The notes beneath the pieces were generated by a model. It had not been told where the DNA came from. It worked only from the letters and a program-made list of their open reading frames with translations, and searched no databases. A DNA stretch of 64,000 nucleotides from JAXMAR01 sp046350295 (GTDB lineage: Bacteria; Planctomycetota; Planctomycetia; Gemmatales; Gemmataceae): positions 123,797-187,796 of the forward strand of contig JAXMAR010000009.1 of NCBI GenBank assembly GCA_046350295.1. Direction: 5' to 3'. A program made the position numbers and the translations under genes. Below, in pieces: positions 8,482 through 17,337 of this stretch. How positions within the stretch are numbered: position 1 is the first letter of the stretch; each line of letters begins with the position of its first letter.

Positions 8482-9660
8482 ATGTCGCTGCGAAGAATCC
8501 TCTTGAGCGTCTCTCTAACGCTCGGGCTCCTCTGCCTCGCTGAGCCCGCCCGGGCCGGTGCTCCCAAGACCACCGACAAGGACGCCCCCAAGGCGGCCGA
8601 GAAGCCACGCGTCGAGGTCGTCTTTTGTCTCGATACCACCGGAAGCATGGGTGGGTTGATTGACGCCGCCAAGAAGAAGATCTGGTCCATCTCGAACCAG
8701 ATCACGACCGGTAAGCCGACGCCGCAGGTCAAGGTCGGCCTGGTCGCCTTCCGCGACCGCGGCGACGAGTACATCACCAAGGTCTTCGATCTCACCGAGG
8801 ATCTCGACACCGTCTACACGAATCTGATGGGCTTCCGGGCCGACGGCGGCGGTGACGAGCCGGAGAGCGTGAACCAGGCCCTGTTCGACGCCGTGCACAA
8901 GATCACCTGGAGCAAGGACAAGAAAGTGCTCAAGATGATCTTCCTCGTCGGCGACGCTCCGCCGCACATGGACTATCCGGACGACGTGAAGTACCCCGAG
9001 ACCTGCAAGGAAGCCGTCAAGCGCGACATCATCATCAACACCGTGCTGTGCGGCGCCAGCGAATCGGCCAAGGACCACTGGCTGAAGATCTGCCGCGCCG
9101 CCGAAGGCTCGTTCGTGCAGATCGACGCCGGGGGCGGCCCGGTGGTCGCCTTCGCCACTCCTTTCGACGACGAGCTGGCGAAGATCAACGGGGAAATCTC
9201 GCGCTCGACGCTGGTGTTCGGCCGGGCAGACACGCGCGCGAAAGGGAAGAGCCTGGCGAAGAAGGGGGCCGAGCTTCCCGCCGCCGAGGCCGCCGATCGC
9301 GCCGCGTTCTATGCCCGCGGGGCGGGTGGCGGCGTCGCCTATGACCTCCTGCGGAACATCGAGACGGGCGCGGTCAAGCTCGAGTCACTCAAGGACGACG
9401 AGCTGCCCGACGAGCTGAAGGGCAAGACGCTCGACCAGAAGCGCGCCTTTCTCGACAAGCTCGGCAAGGACCGCAAGGCGCTGAGCGAGAAGGCGCTCGA
9501 CCTGGACAAGAAACGCAACGCCTTCATCGCGAAGAAGCTGGCGGAGAGCGAAAAGACCCGCGCCCGCGACAGCTTCGACGCCAACGTCCTGCGCATCCTC
9601 GCCGATCAGGCGCGGCGTGCCCGAATCGAGTACGCGGTGGAGGAAGAGAAGAAGAAGTGA
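8482..9660 (+). CDS. Secreted von Willebrand factor A domain protein
   Basis: 392 residues. Signal peptide about 1-26 (RRILLSVSLTLGLLCLAEPARA). The VWA domain starts at VEVVFCLDTTGSMGG; D51, T53 and S55 form the metal-ion-dependent adhesion site, with a further conserved region FLVGDAPPHMDYPDD. The C-terminal third (about 240-392) is highly charged, Lys/Glu/Asp-rich and probably helical or coiled. Start supported by AAAGGAG 6-12 bases upstream. Probably a periplasmic or surface protein of unknown partner. It ends at a strong intrinsic terminator. Confidence 0.9.
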   Translation: MSLRRILLSVSLTLGLLCLAEPARAGAPKTTDKDAPKAAEKPRVEVVFCLDTTGSMGGLIDAAKKKIWSISNQITTGKPTPQVKVGLVAFRDRGDEYITKVFDLTEDLDTVYTNLMGFRADGGGDEPESVNQALFDAVHKITWSKDKKVLKMIFLVGDAPPHMDYPDDVKYPETCKEAVKRDIIINTVLCGASESAKDHWLKICRAAEGSFVQIDAGGGPVVAFATPFDDELAKINGEISRSTLVFGRADTRAKGKSLAKKGAELPAAEAADRAAFYARGAGGGVAYDLLRNIETGAVKLESLKDDELPDELKGKTLDQKRAFLDKLGKDRKALSEKALDLDKKRNAFIAKKLAESEKTRARDSFDANVLRILADQARRARIEYAVEEEKKK

Positions 9661-9701
9661 CGATCCCCGGCGCAGCTTCCGGGGCAGCGCTGTCCGCACC
9701 T

Positions 9702-9729
9702 ACCGGCCTGTAGAGGCCGGTTTTTTTTT
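9702..9729 (+). terminator. Rho-independent terminator of the VWA gene
   Basis: Perfect 8-base-pair stem (accggcct / aggccggt) with a 4-base loop followed by a run of nine T, 41 bases after the VWA stop codon. Confidence 0.93.
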
Positions 9730-9774
9730 GGGGGCCATTCGGGAGAAACGCGTTAAGAGAGCCCTTAACGCCCC

Positions 9775-9985
9775 GCAGGGGCCAATCAAGAAAGCCCAGG
9801 GCAACGCCCTGGGAAGATGCGGTGTTGCAACGGAGCCCTGTAAGGGCGAAACAACGGCGGCGGCCTGTTTCGCCCTTACAGGCCTTTACAGGGCTATTGT
9901 CGCAACCTGCTGCGGGCCCCAGGGCGTTGCCCTGGGCTTTCTTGTTTGGCCCTTTCAGGGCCGTGCGTTTCAGGGCTGGTAACAA
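9775..9985. repeat. Nested inverted-repeat element filling the 9661-10032 intergenic gap
   Basis: The gap holds a large inverted repeat. Outer arms of about 35 bases near 9779-9813 and 9921-9955 (cccagggcaacgccctggg inside each) are nearly perfect reverse complements. Between them is a second inverted pair (cctgtaagggcgaaaca against tgtttcgcccttacagg), and each arm is itself palindromic. The arrangement resembles the element at 24986-25192. No coding sequence is seen here. Confidence 0.85.
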
Positions 9986-10032
9986 CAGAGCTGGTAATCA
10001 CGAAAAAGAACGCGCTGCGACTTTGGCCTCTT

Positions 10033-11931
10033 CTAGCCGAAATAAGCGGTCTCAGTGCCACGCTTGGGCGGCTCCGCCCCTGGGCCCTTAAGGATGGCCA
10101 CGATCTCGCGCAGCGAATGAGAGACATAGACTGCGATGCCCAGGCCGATCATGCCCGCGATGATCAGGGCGACGACCAGCACGCGAAACGCGATCGTCAG
10201 ATAGCCCGAGGCGAGGCTGAGCAGAAGGACGGCGCCCGTGAGCGGCACCAGTGCGGCGAGGACCTGGAACAGGCCGACGAGTCCGAGCAGGTTGTCGAGT
10301 TCGCGGCGGACTTCGTGCGGCTGCTGCTCGGCATGGACAAGACGGAGGTAAATGCCGCGCAAGACGACGTACTGCGCGCCGAAGTAGGAGTAGATCATGG
10401 CGATGAAGCCGGAAAGCGTGAAAGAAGTGAGGAAGTGGGCGTAGAGGATCCAGCCGGGAGGGCCGGTCAAGACGTGAAGGACGATCGGGAAGATAAAGCC
10501 GCCGGGGATCCAGCCGAGGAACGCCAGGCCGATGGCATAGGAGCCGAGGCGGAGGGAATGGCGCCGTAAGCGGTCGAGCTCGGCGATCGGCATGGCGGCG
10601 AGGACTTCCGGCTTGTTGAGGTTGCCGACGAGCGGGCGGAGCACGAACCAGCCGAGCAGGACGCAGATCGGATAGGCGATAGAGTTGTAGCCCAGGACGA
10701 GGTTGGGGAAGACGGCCAGTTGCTCGGGCGTCAGGTTCAGCTGACTCTCGTTGTAAGAGATGTTGACAATGGTGCCGATGATCTGGGGCAACAAGACGAG
10801 GGACAAGAGAGTGACGATGGGGCGGCGCCGCGCCGCGGCGGCGAGGCGGGAATCGGGAGGCAGGTTGGCGACAGCGTCGGCGCGGATGGCGGCATGGTGC
10901 AGGGTCTTTGCCAGGTCGGCGCAGCTGGCGTAGCGCTGGTCCGGGTCGGGGTCGAGGCAGCGGCGCAGGATGCGCCAGATGACAATCGGAATGTTGAGGT
11001 GCTCGGGCAGCCACTCCTCGGGCTGTTTCTGTTTCCAGGTCAAGACCTGGTCCGCGGAATGGCTGACATGCGTGGTGGAGCGGCGCTGCGGCAGCCGGCC
11101 CAGGAGCATCTCGAGCAGCACCAGGCCGAGCGCGTACAGATCGGAGCGCTGATCCACCTTGCGGGCGTCGCCGCCGGGGAGGCGGGCGAAGGCCGCAAGT
11201 TGCTCGGGCGCCATGTACAACATCGTTCCGCCCAGTGGCTTCTCCCCCTTCTCATCGCGGATCGGCACGGAGACGTTGAAATCGACGAGCAGCGGCCGGC
11301 CATAGCGGTTGAGGAGGATGTTGCCCGGCTTGATGTCACAGTGGAGGATGCCGCGGGCGTGGGCGAAGGCGAGCCCCTCGGCCAGGCGGGCGCCGAGCCG
11401 ACAGACGCCGGCGACGTAATCGCTCCGGGCCAGGATGTCGCGGTCGCGCAGAGCGATGGGGTCGAACTCCACCTCGTCGCGCGCCAGCATGTCAATCGCT
11501 TGCAGGATCTCGGCGCCCTGCGTGGGGCGGCGGCCATCCTTGTAGAGCTGACCCAAGACCTCCGCCAGGCTGGCGCCCGGGATGTATTGCAGGACGAGGC
11601 CGTGCTGGCCCGATTCGGCGTCGGCGAACTCGGCGTAGACCTTGACGATATGGTCGTGTTCGAGGGAGCCGAGGGTTTGCCCTTCGCCGCGGCTGGGGAT
11701 GCGCGACACCTTGAGGGCGACGCGGCGTTCGAGGGAGACCTGATGCGCCAGGTAGACGCGCGCGAAGCCCCCACGGCCCAGCTCGCGCAACAGGATGAAG
11801 TCGCCGATGCGCTGCCCGAGGCCGCCGGAGAACGCGGGGCGCGGCGGCTCGGCCCGCACCAGCGTCGGCGCCCGCTCGGTTCGCACCGATTCGTCCGGGG
11901 GATCGGAGGGTGTCTCCGGAAACGGATCCAT
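10033..11931 (-). CDS. Ser/Thr protein kinase-like protein with multi-pass membrane C-terminus
   Basis: 632 residues. Kinase-like domain about 44-350: Gly loop GRGGFARV at 52-59, Lys74, catalytic loop HCDIKPGN at 197-204 (HCD instead of HRD), DFN at 217-219 (instead of DFG), APEQL present. The catalytic Asp and Lys are kept while the DFG Gly and HRD Arg are changed, so activity is likely but regulation may differ. The last about 270 residues contain around six hydrophobic segments, so the kinase sits on the cytoplasmic side of a multi-pass membrane domain. An unusual insertion (about 125-170) follows the hinge. Stands alone. Confidence 0.88.
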   Translation of the reverse strand: MDPFPETPSDPPDESVRTERAPTLVRAEPPRPAFSGGLGQRIGDFILLRELGRGGFARVYLAHQVSLERRVALKVSRIPSRGEGQTLGSLEHDHIVKVYAEFADAESGQHGLVLQYIPGASLAEVLGQLYKDGRRPTQGAEILQAIDMLARDEVEFDPIALRDRDILARSDYVAGVCRLGARLAEGLAFAHARGILHCDIKPGNILLNRYGRPLLVDFNVSVPIRDEKGEKPLGGTMLYMAPEQLAAFARLPGGDARKVDQRSDLYALGLVLLEMLLGRLPQRRSTTHVSHSADQVLTWKQKQPEEWLPEHLNIPIVIWRILRRCLDPDPDQRYASCADLAKTLHHAAIRADAVANLPPDSRLAAAARRRPIVTLLSLVLLPQIIGTIVNISYNESQLNLTPEQLAVFPNLVLGYNSIAYPICVLLGWFVLRPLVGNLNKPEVLAAMPIAELDRLRRHSLRLGSYAIGLAFLGWIPGGFIFPIVLHVLTGPPGWILYAHFLTSFTLSGFIAMIYSYFGAQYVVLRGIYLRLVHAEQQPHEVRRELDNLLGLVGLFQVLAALVPLTGAVLLLSLASGYLTIAFRVLVVALIIAGMIGLGIAVYVSHSLREIVAILKGPGAEPPKRGTETAYFG

Positions 11932-12290
11932 GCTCTTGATTTTACAGCGGGAGCAAGGGTCTAAGCCGAGCGGCGCTTGATTTTTCCCCCGGGTCGACGA
12001 ACGGAGCGCGGTTTACGCCTCTACGCTGCGATACCCAATGAAAATCGCCGTCCGCCGCCCAGCCTGTTTTGTTGCCAAGGGGGGACCGCGTCTTTTTTCC
12101 CGCCTCCGTCCCGTTTCCCGATTGTGACCTATACTCGATTGCCGGTCGAAAAAGGCCGGTATGTATCGAAGGATTTACAGTCCGCAGCGCGGCTTTGGCA
12201 GGATGCCGGAGCGTAACGCGAAGGGCGTCCATGGACGGCGCCAAGCCACGGCGCGGGCGGTCCCCGTGCCGTTGATGTGTTTCTCTCCCC
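11932..12290. other. Intergenic region between divergent kinase and exosortase genes
   Basis: 359 bases between two divergently transcribed genes, so both promoters must lie here. A TATACT at 12130-12135 is a possible -10 box for the exosortase/EPS operon, but no convincing -35 box is found at the right distance. No gene, tRNA or clear riboswitch seen. Confidence 0.4.
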
Positions 12291-13262
12291 ATGAACTTTC
12301 TGTCCGGCGCTCCCGCTGCCTCCTCGCCCGGCGTTTCCCCCGCCGCCGCTGAGCCGCGCCCCGGCGAGACATGCCGCGCCTGGATAACGGCGGGCGTTAT
12401 CGGGACCGCGCTGCTCTGGAGCTACTGGACCACGGCCCTGGCCATGGTCGAGCGCTGGGCCACCGAGCCGCAGTACTCGCACGGGTTCCTTGTTCCGCTT
12501 TTTGCCGCCGCCGTGCTCTGGTTTCGTCGGGCGCAATGGGAAAAGGCGCACTGGGCGCCGGAGCTGGTCGGCCTGCCGATCCTTGTCGCGGGCCTGGCGA
12601 TGCACGTGATCGCCGGCCGCATCGATTTCCAACCGCTGGACGCTCTCTCGTTGTTGCCGACACTGGCCGGCGCCGTGCTCTTCGTGGGCGGGCGCCAGGT
12701 GTTTCGCTGGAGCTGGCCGGCGCTGGCCTTCCTCGTCTTCATGCTTCCGCTGCCGTTCGCGATCGAGAGCTTGATGGCGCAGCCGCTTCGGCGCGTGGCG
12801 ACCGTGTGCAGCACCTACCTGCTCCAGACGCTGGGTTACCCGGCTCTGTCGGAGGGGAACATCATCGTCATCGATCAGATGCAGATGGGCGTCGCCGAGG
12901 CGTGCAGCGGTCTGGGGATGCTGATGACGTTCTTCGCTCTGGCGACGGCGCTAGTGCTGGTGATCGAGGCGCCCCTCGTCGATCGCATCATCCTCTTGCT
13001 CAGCGCCGTGCCGATCGCGGTGATCGCCAACGTCATCCGCATCACGGTGACGGGCATGGCGTACTACGCGACCGGCAGCGACGCCGTCAAGAACACGATG
13101 CATGACCTGGCCGGCTGGTTCATGATGCCGCTGGCGCTCGCGCTGTTCTGGGCGGAGCTGTGGTTTCTGGGCCGCTTGTTGAAGCCGGGCACGAAAACGG
13201 AAGCGCGGCCGCTGCCATTCTGGAGCGCGGCGGCCCGGAAGGAAGCCGCGTCGCTGAAGTAG
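12291..13262 (+). CDS. Exosortase (EpsH family)
   Basis: 323-residue polytopic membrane protein with about eight hydrophobic segments. The exosortase catalytic residues are visible: Cys205 in AEACSGLGML, Arg250 in NVIRITVTG and His271 in TMHDLAGW. Exosortases cut C-terminal PEP-CTERM-like sorting tags of exported proteins. First gene of the exopolysaccharide cluster, with the EpsI homologue two genes downstream, as in known EPS-linked exosortase systems. No protein with a PEP-CTERM-like tail is seen in the window, so substrates must lie elsewhere. Confidence 0.92.
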   Translation: MNFLSGAPAASSPGVSPAAAEPRPGETCRAWITAGVIGTALLWSYWTTALAMVERWATEPQYSHGFLVPLFAAAVLWFRRAQWEKAHWAPELVGLPILVAGLAMHVIAGRIDFQPLDALSLLPTLAGAVLFVGGRQVFRWSWPALAFLVFMLPLPFAIESLMAQPLRRVATVCSTYLLQTLGYPALSEGNIIVIDQMQMGVAEACSGLGMLMTFFALATALVLVIEAPLVDRIILLLSAVPIAVIANVIRITVTGMAYYATGSDAVKNTMHDLAGWFMMPLALALFWAELWFLGRLLKPGTKTEARPLPFWSAAARKEAASLK

Positions 13263-13315
13263 GCCGCGCGAGCGCGTCGGTTTGGGCAGGAAAGCCTTTT
13301 TTTGGAGTCCCCGTC

Positions 13316-15562
13316 ATGGCGCAAGAGAACAGGCCGATGGTGGTGGCGCAGCAAAACGGCGCCGTGTCGACGGTCGCCGACAGCGTCTACGCGCGCAGCG
13401 GCTATTATCCGCCCGTCGGCATGGTGTCGCCGGACACGGCGCGGAGCCAGGCCGGAGGCGTGACGTTCGCGGCGCTGACGCGCGCGTTCAAGCGGCGCTG
13501 GCCGCTGGCCGTCGGAGCGGCGGCGGCGGGGGCGCTCCTGGTCGTTGGCGCCGTGCTGTTCTTAATGCCGCCGCGCTACAACGCTTCGGTTCGCTTCCTG
13601 ATGCCGTCCGGCGTCGCCGGCTCGGTGGTGGACGGCGCCCGCGACCACGTGGATTTCAACGTCCTCAAATCCAACCAGGCGGCGCTGGTGAAGGGGCCTT
13701 CGGTCCTGCGGCTGGCCCTGGAGCAAAAGACGGCGACCGGCAAGGAGGTGCGCGAGCTGGCGATCGTGCGCGAGCGCAGCGATCCGATCGCCTGGCTGGA
13801 GGCCGCCCTCAAGATCGACTATCCCTCCCCCGAGATCATGCGCGTCGCGCTGGCCGCCGACGACGCGGAAGAAACGGCGGAGCTGCTCAATGCCGTCGCC
13901 GCCGGTCTCGTGAAAGTGAACCGGAACCAGGACGAGGTGGCCCGGCAGAATCTGATCGAAGAGCTTGGCAAGAAGAAGCGGGAGATCGAGAGCGACCTGA
14001 GCGCGAAGCGAGCCCAGTTCGACGCCCGCTCCAAGGCGCACGACGAGAAGGCGCGCGACGAGGCGTACAAGATGGCGCAGGAAGTCGTCAAGGACGCCAA
14101 GAAGACGTTCCGCGCGAAGGAAATCGAGCTGGAGATCGCCCGGGAAGAGTTGAAAGGGATCAAGACGCGCATCGCGAACATCGACAGTTTACCCGTGCCA
14201 ACCTCCAAGCTGGATGAATACCTGCGCACGGACACCGAAGGCGGGGGCCACTTCCTGCAGCTTCAGAAGATTCAATCGGACATCATCGAGACGAAGCGCG
14301 TCTCTCGCTTCGCCAACACCAAGCCGCTCGAAGACCAGCGCGACAGCATTCTCAAGGCGATCGCCGACCTGCGTGAGCGGCGCCGTCCGGAGCTGCAAGC
14401 GCGTTATCGCGAGGCGGAGCTGTCGCGCCTGACGGTGCAACTGTTCGATCAGGAGCAGAAAATCGCGCTGGATGAGCGTCTGTGCGACGCGTTCGATAAG
14501 GAAGTCAGCAAGGCGGAGAAAGCGGCGCTCAAGCTCGCCCCCTCGAGCATGCCGATGCCGCCCGAGCTGAAAAACCTCCAGGACAACATCGAAAGCCTCA
14601 AGGGCGTGCGCGACACCGTCGCCAAGACCATCGCCCTGATGGAGGCGGAGCCTTATCGCCCGCGCGTGCAACTCCAATCCTCCGCCGCGACGCCGACGGG
14701 CAAGGACTTCAGCCGGCAGGTCAAGTTCGCCGGCGCCGGCGCCTTCGGCTTCTTCATCCTCCTTCTCTTCGGCGTGACCTGGCTGGAATTCCGGGCGCAG
14801 AAGATCGGCGAGGCGGAGGACCTGGCCCAGTGCGGCATCAACCTGGTCGGCGCCATCCCGAACCTGCCGCTGAGCGCGCGCCAGGCCGTGGCGGGTGGAG
14901 CAAGCCCGCAAGACGCCCTGTTGCAGGGGCAGTTGAGCGAATCGGTCGACAGCATCCGTACCCTGCTGCTCCACGTATCCCGCACCGATTCGCTGCGCGT
15001 CCTCATGGTGACGAGCGCCAACAGCGGGGAAGGCAAGACCTCTCTGGCCAGCCAGCTCGCCGCCAGCCTGGCCCGCGCCTGGCGCAAGACGCTCCTCATC
15101 GACGGCGACCTGCGCCATCCCGCAGGGCACGATCTGTTCGGTTTGCCTCTCGAACCGGGCCTCAGCGAGGTGCTCCGCAACGAGGTGAAACCGGCGGACG
15201 CGATCAAGCCGACCCCGCTGAGCCGTCTCTGGATGCTGCCCGCCGGTCACGTCGATACGCACGCCCTGCAGGCGCTGGCCCAGGACAACGTCCGCACGCT
15301 CCTGGAACAGCTCAAGCAGGAATACGACTTCATCGTCATCGACTCCTGCCCCGTGCTGCCGGTGGCCGATTCGTTGATCCTCGGTCAGCACGTCGACGGC
15401 GTCGTCTTCTCGGTGCTCCGCGACGTCAGCCGCTTGCCCGCGCTGCACGCGGCCTACCAGAAGATCACCAACCTCGGCATCCGCGCGCTGGGAGCCGTCG
15501 TCATCGGCGCCAAGAGCGAAGGCGCCGCGGCGAGCTACAAGTATGCCGCGGCGACTGTGTAG
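13316..15562 (+). CDS. Polysaccharide co-polymerase / tyrosine autokinase (Wzz-CpsD fusion)
   Basis: 748 residues. Start at 13316 chosen for its GGAG about 9 bases upstream; longer in-frame starts would lie inside the exosortase gene. Wzz-like part with a membrane helix at about 62-84, a long periplasmic coiled coil (about 190-430), a second helix at about 465-488, then a BY-kinase domain: Walker A SGEGKTS at 570-576 (K574), Walker A-prime IDGDLRHP with D596 and D598, Walker B IVIDSCP with D676. The C-terminus has only two Tyr (SYKYAAATV) rather than a Tyr cluster. It would control chain length and export of the polymer made by the downstream genes. Confidence 0.92.
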   Translation: MAQENRPMVVAQQNGAVSTVADSVYARSGYYPPVGMVSPDTARSQAGGVTFAALTRAFKRRWPLAVGAAAAGALLVVGAVLFLMPPRYNASVRFLMPSGVAGSVVDGARDHVDFNVLKSNQAALVKGPSVLRLALEQKTATGKEVRELAIVRERSDPIAWLEAALKIDYPSPEIMRVALAADDAEETAELLNAVAAGLVKVNRNQDEVARQNLIEELGKKKREIESDLSAKRAQFDARSKAHDEKARDEAYKMAQEVVKDAKKTFRAKEIELEIAREELKGIKTRIANIDSLPVPTSKLDEYLRTDTEGGGHFLQLQKIQSDIIETKRVSRFANTKPLEDQRDSILKAIADLRERRRPELQARYREAELSRLTVQLFDQEQKIALDERLCDAFDKEVSKAEKAALKLAPSSMPMPPELKNLQDNIESLKGVRDTVAKTIALMEAEPYRPRVQLQSSAATPTGKDFSRQVKFAGAGAFGFFILLLFGVTWLEFRAQKIGEAEDLAQCGINLVGAIPNLPLSARQAVAGGASPQDALLQGQLSESVDSIRTLLLHVSRTDSLRVLMVTSANSGEGKTSLASQLAASLARAWRKTLLIDGDLRHPAGHDLFGLPLEPGLSEVLRNEVKPADAIKPTPLSRLWMLPAGHVDTHALQALAQDNVRTLLEQLKQEYDFIVIDSCPVLPVADSLILGQHVDGVVFSVLRDVSRLPALHAAYQKITNLGIRALGAVVIGAKSEGAAASYKYAAATV

Positions 15563-15629
15563 GTAGCCCCGGTTGGCAGAACCGGGCCGATGCCACGCCA
15601 AACAACGGAACGATCAGCCGTTCGGACCC

Positions 15630-16289
15630 ATGACACGCTTTTTTTGCAACAAATCGATCTGCATCGGCGTCGCGCTGGCGCTCATCCTTGGCGCCGGACT
15701 GGTGCATGGGCTCTGGGCCGAGCGCTGGTACGAGTCGCAGGACCTGGAAGACGCTTCGGCCCGCGTCGCGCTGGTCCCGCGCGAGTTCGGCGACTGGGTC
15801 GGCAAAGATGCCGAAGCGGACGCGGGCTCCTTCGCGCAGGCGGGCGCCCGGAGCTACCTCGTCCGCAACTACACCAACAAGCGGACCCATGCCTCCTTTC
15901 TGGTGATCCTGATGTGCGGCCGGCCCGGCAAGATGGCAGTGCATCGGCCCGAGGTTTGTTATCAGGGAGCGGGCTACGAAATGATGGAGCGGCCCCGGCC
16001 CTACGCGGTGAAGACCGAACTGGGGGATGACCTCGGCTCATTCTGGACGGCGCGGTTCGACAAGGGAGGGGTGAGCGACCTGCGGCTCTACTGGGGCTGG
16101 GCCGCGAACGGCCCGTGGCAGGCGACGGCGGAGCCGCGCTGGCAGTTTCGAGGGGAATCCTACCTTTACAAGCTCTACGTGTCGCACGACGCGGCGGGGG
16201 CCGGGCCTCTCCTGCCCGACGGCCCCGCCCAGGACTTTTTGCGACGCCTGACGCCGGAGCTGCGCAAGGTTCTCTTCGCCGCGGGTTGA
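15630..16289 (+). CDS. EpsI-type exosortase-associated protein
   Basis: 219 residues. One N-terminal membrane helix (about residues 9-28) followed by a periplasmic domain with the family motif HRPEVCYQGAGYEM near residue 110 (the EpsI/DUF3485 His and Cys). EpsI proteins accompany exosortases in EPS loci; the Cys may take part in a redox or acyl-transfer step, but the role is unknown. The start at 15630 (MTRFFCNK) places the membrane helix at the usual distance; no strong ribosome site is visible. Confidence 0.85.
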   Translation: MTRFFCNKSICIGVALALILGAGLVHGLWAERWYESQDLEDASARVALVPREFGDWVGKDAEADAGSFAQAGARSYLVRNYTNKRTHASFLVILMCGRPGKMAVHRPEVCYQGAGYEMMERPRPYAVKTELGDDLGSFWTARFDKGGVSDLRLYWGWAANGPWQATAEPRWQFRGESYLYKLYVSHDAAGAGPLLPDGPAQDFLRRLTPELRKVLFAAG

Positions 16290-16495
16290 GCCCGCGCCGG
16301 GTTCACGCGGTCCGGCACGGCACGCCGGACTATCGCCTTACGCGTCGACAGGAAGAAAAGAGGCATTGCCGACACGAGTCCCTGCCATTTGGCGTTGCCC
16401 GCGCGAAACGCGACCTATGTTTGGTTAGAGCTGTTTCCGTCCGTTGAAGGTCGCCCACGGCTGCGCCCGGCTCGGGCCCTGGAAAAGGCGTTGCG

Positions 16496-17302
16496 ATGGT
16501 CAATGCGAGCTCACGCTTGAACGTCCCCGCATCCGCGGCCGAGGTCCCGGCCGGCGCGGAGCCGGAGGCGCCTGCGCGACTTTTCCTGGCTGCGAAGCGG
16601 ATCACCGACATCTCGCTCGCCTTACTCCTCTTCGTGCTCACGCTGCCGCTCGTCCTCCTTGCCATGGGCCTTGTACGACTCACGTCGCGCGGTCCCGCCA
16701 TCTATCGGCAGACGAGGTTGGGAAAGAGTGGCCGGCCCTTCACGATGTACAAGATCCGCACCATGACCTGCGACGCCGAGAAGGACGGAGCCCGCTGGTC
16801 GCTGCCCGGCGACGCCCGCGTCACCGCGGTCGGACGCTGGTTGCGCAGGAGCCACGTCGACGAGCTGCCGCAGCTATGGAACGTTCTCAAGGGAGATATG
16901 AGCCTGGTCGGTCCGCGGCCGGAGCGCCCCGAGTTTGTCCCTCAACTGGAAGCGGCGATCTTCCACTATCGCAAGCGCCTGCTGGTTCGGCCGGGGGTCA
17001 CCGGACTGGCACAGGTACAGTTGCCACCCGACAGCGATCTGGACTCGGTCCGCCTCAAGCTGGCCTACGACCTGCACTATGTCCGGCACGCGGGCCCCTG
17101 GCTCGATCTGCGCATCTGCTGGGCGACCGGCCTGCGCATGCTCGGGTTCTCGTTCCGCGTCTTGCACGCGCTGTTCCGCTTTCCGCAGCGCGGCCTTATT
17201 GAAGCGCAGTACCGGGCGAGCTGTGTTTGTGCCGCGGCGCCGAAACCGGGCCTCAACGGCAAGGCCCAGAAGACCGACGCGCCGATGCCGGCGCTTGGCT
17301 AG
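16496..17302 (+). CDS. Undecaprenyl-phosphate sugar phosphotransferase (WbaP/WcaJ-like)
   Basis: 268 residues with one membrane hairpin near 35-60 and the bacterial sugar transferase domain after it. Conserved segments visible: KRITDISLALLL, YKIRTM, RRSHVDELPQLWNVLKGDMSLVGPRPE and RPGVTGLAQV. It transfers a sugar 1-phosphate to the lipid carrier, starting the EPS repeat unit. It lacks the large N-terminal membrane region of WcaJ, so it is of the short, monotopic PglC-like class. A 206-base gap separates it from EpsI, so an internal promoter is possible. Confidence 0.9.
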   Translation: MVNASSRLNVPASAAEVPAGAEPEAPARLFLAAKRITDISLALLLFVLTLPLVLLAMGLVRLTSRGPAIYRQTRLGKSGRPFTMYKIRTMTCDAEKDGARWSLPGDARVTAVGRWLRRSHVDELPQLWNVLKGDMSLVGPRPERPEFVPQLEAAIFHYRKRLLVRPGVTGLAQVQLPPDSDLDSVRLKLAYDLHYVRHAGPWLDLRICWATGLRMLGFSFRVLHALFRFPQRGLIEAQYRASCVCAAAPKPGLNGKAQKTDAPMPALG

Positions 17303-17337
17303 GGTCGCGGCGCACACCCAAGTGAGTATTTCTCGGC

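Noticed and set aside
9775..9985. Structured RNA or riboswitch
   Set aside because: Strong folding is fully explained by nested inverted repeats and a second similar element at 24986; no known riboswitch core is recognised.
13160..13315. Longer N-terminus for the Wzz/BY-kinase
   Set aside because: Would lie inside the exosortase gene, lacks a ribosome site, and the family-like sequence begins at 13316.
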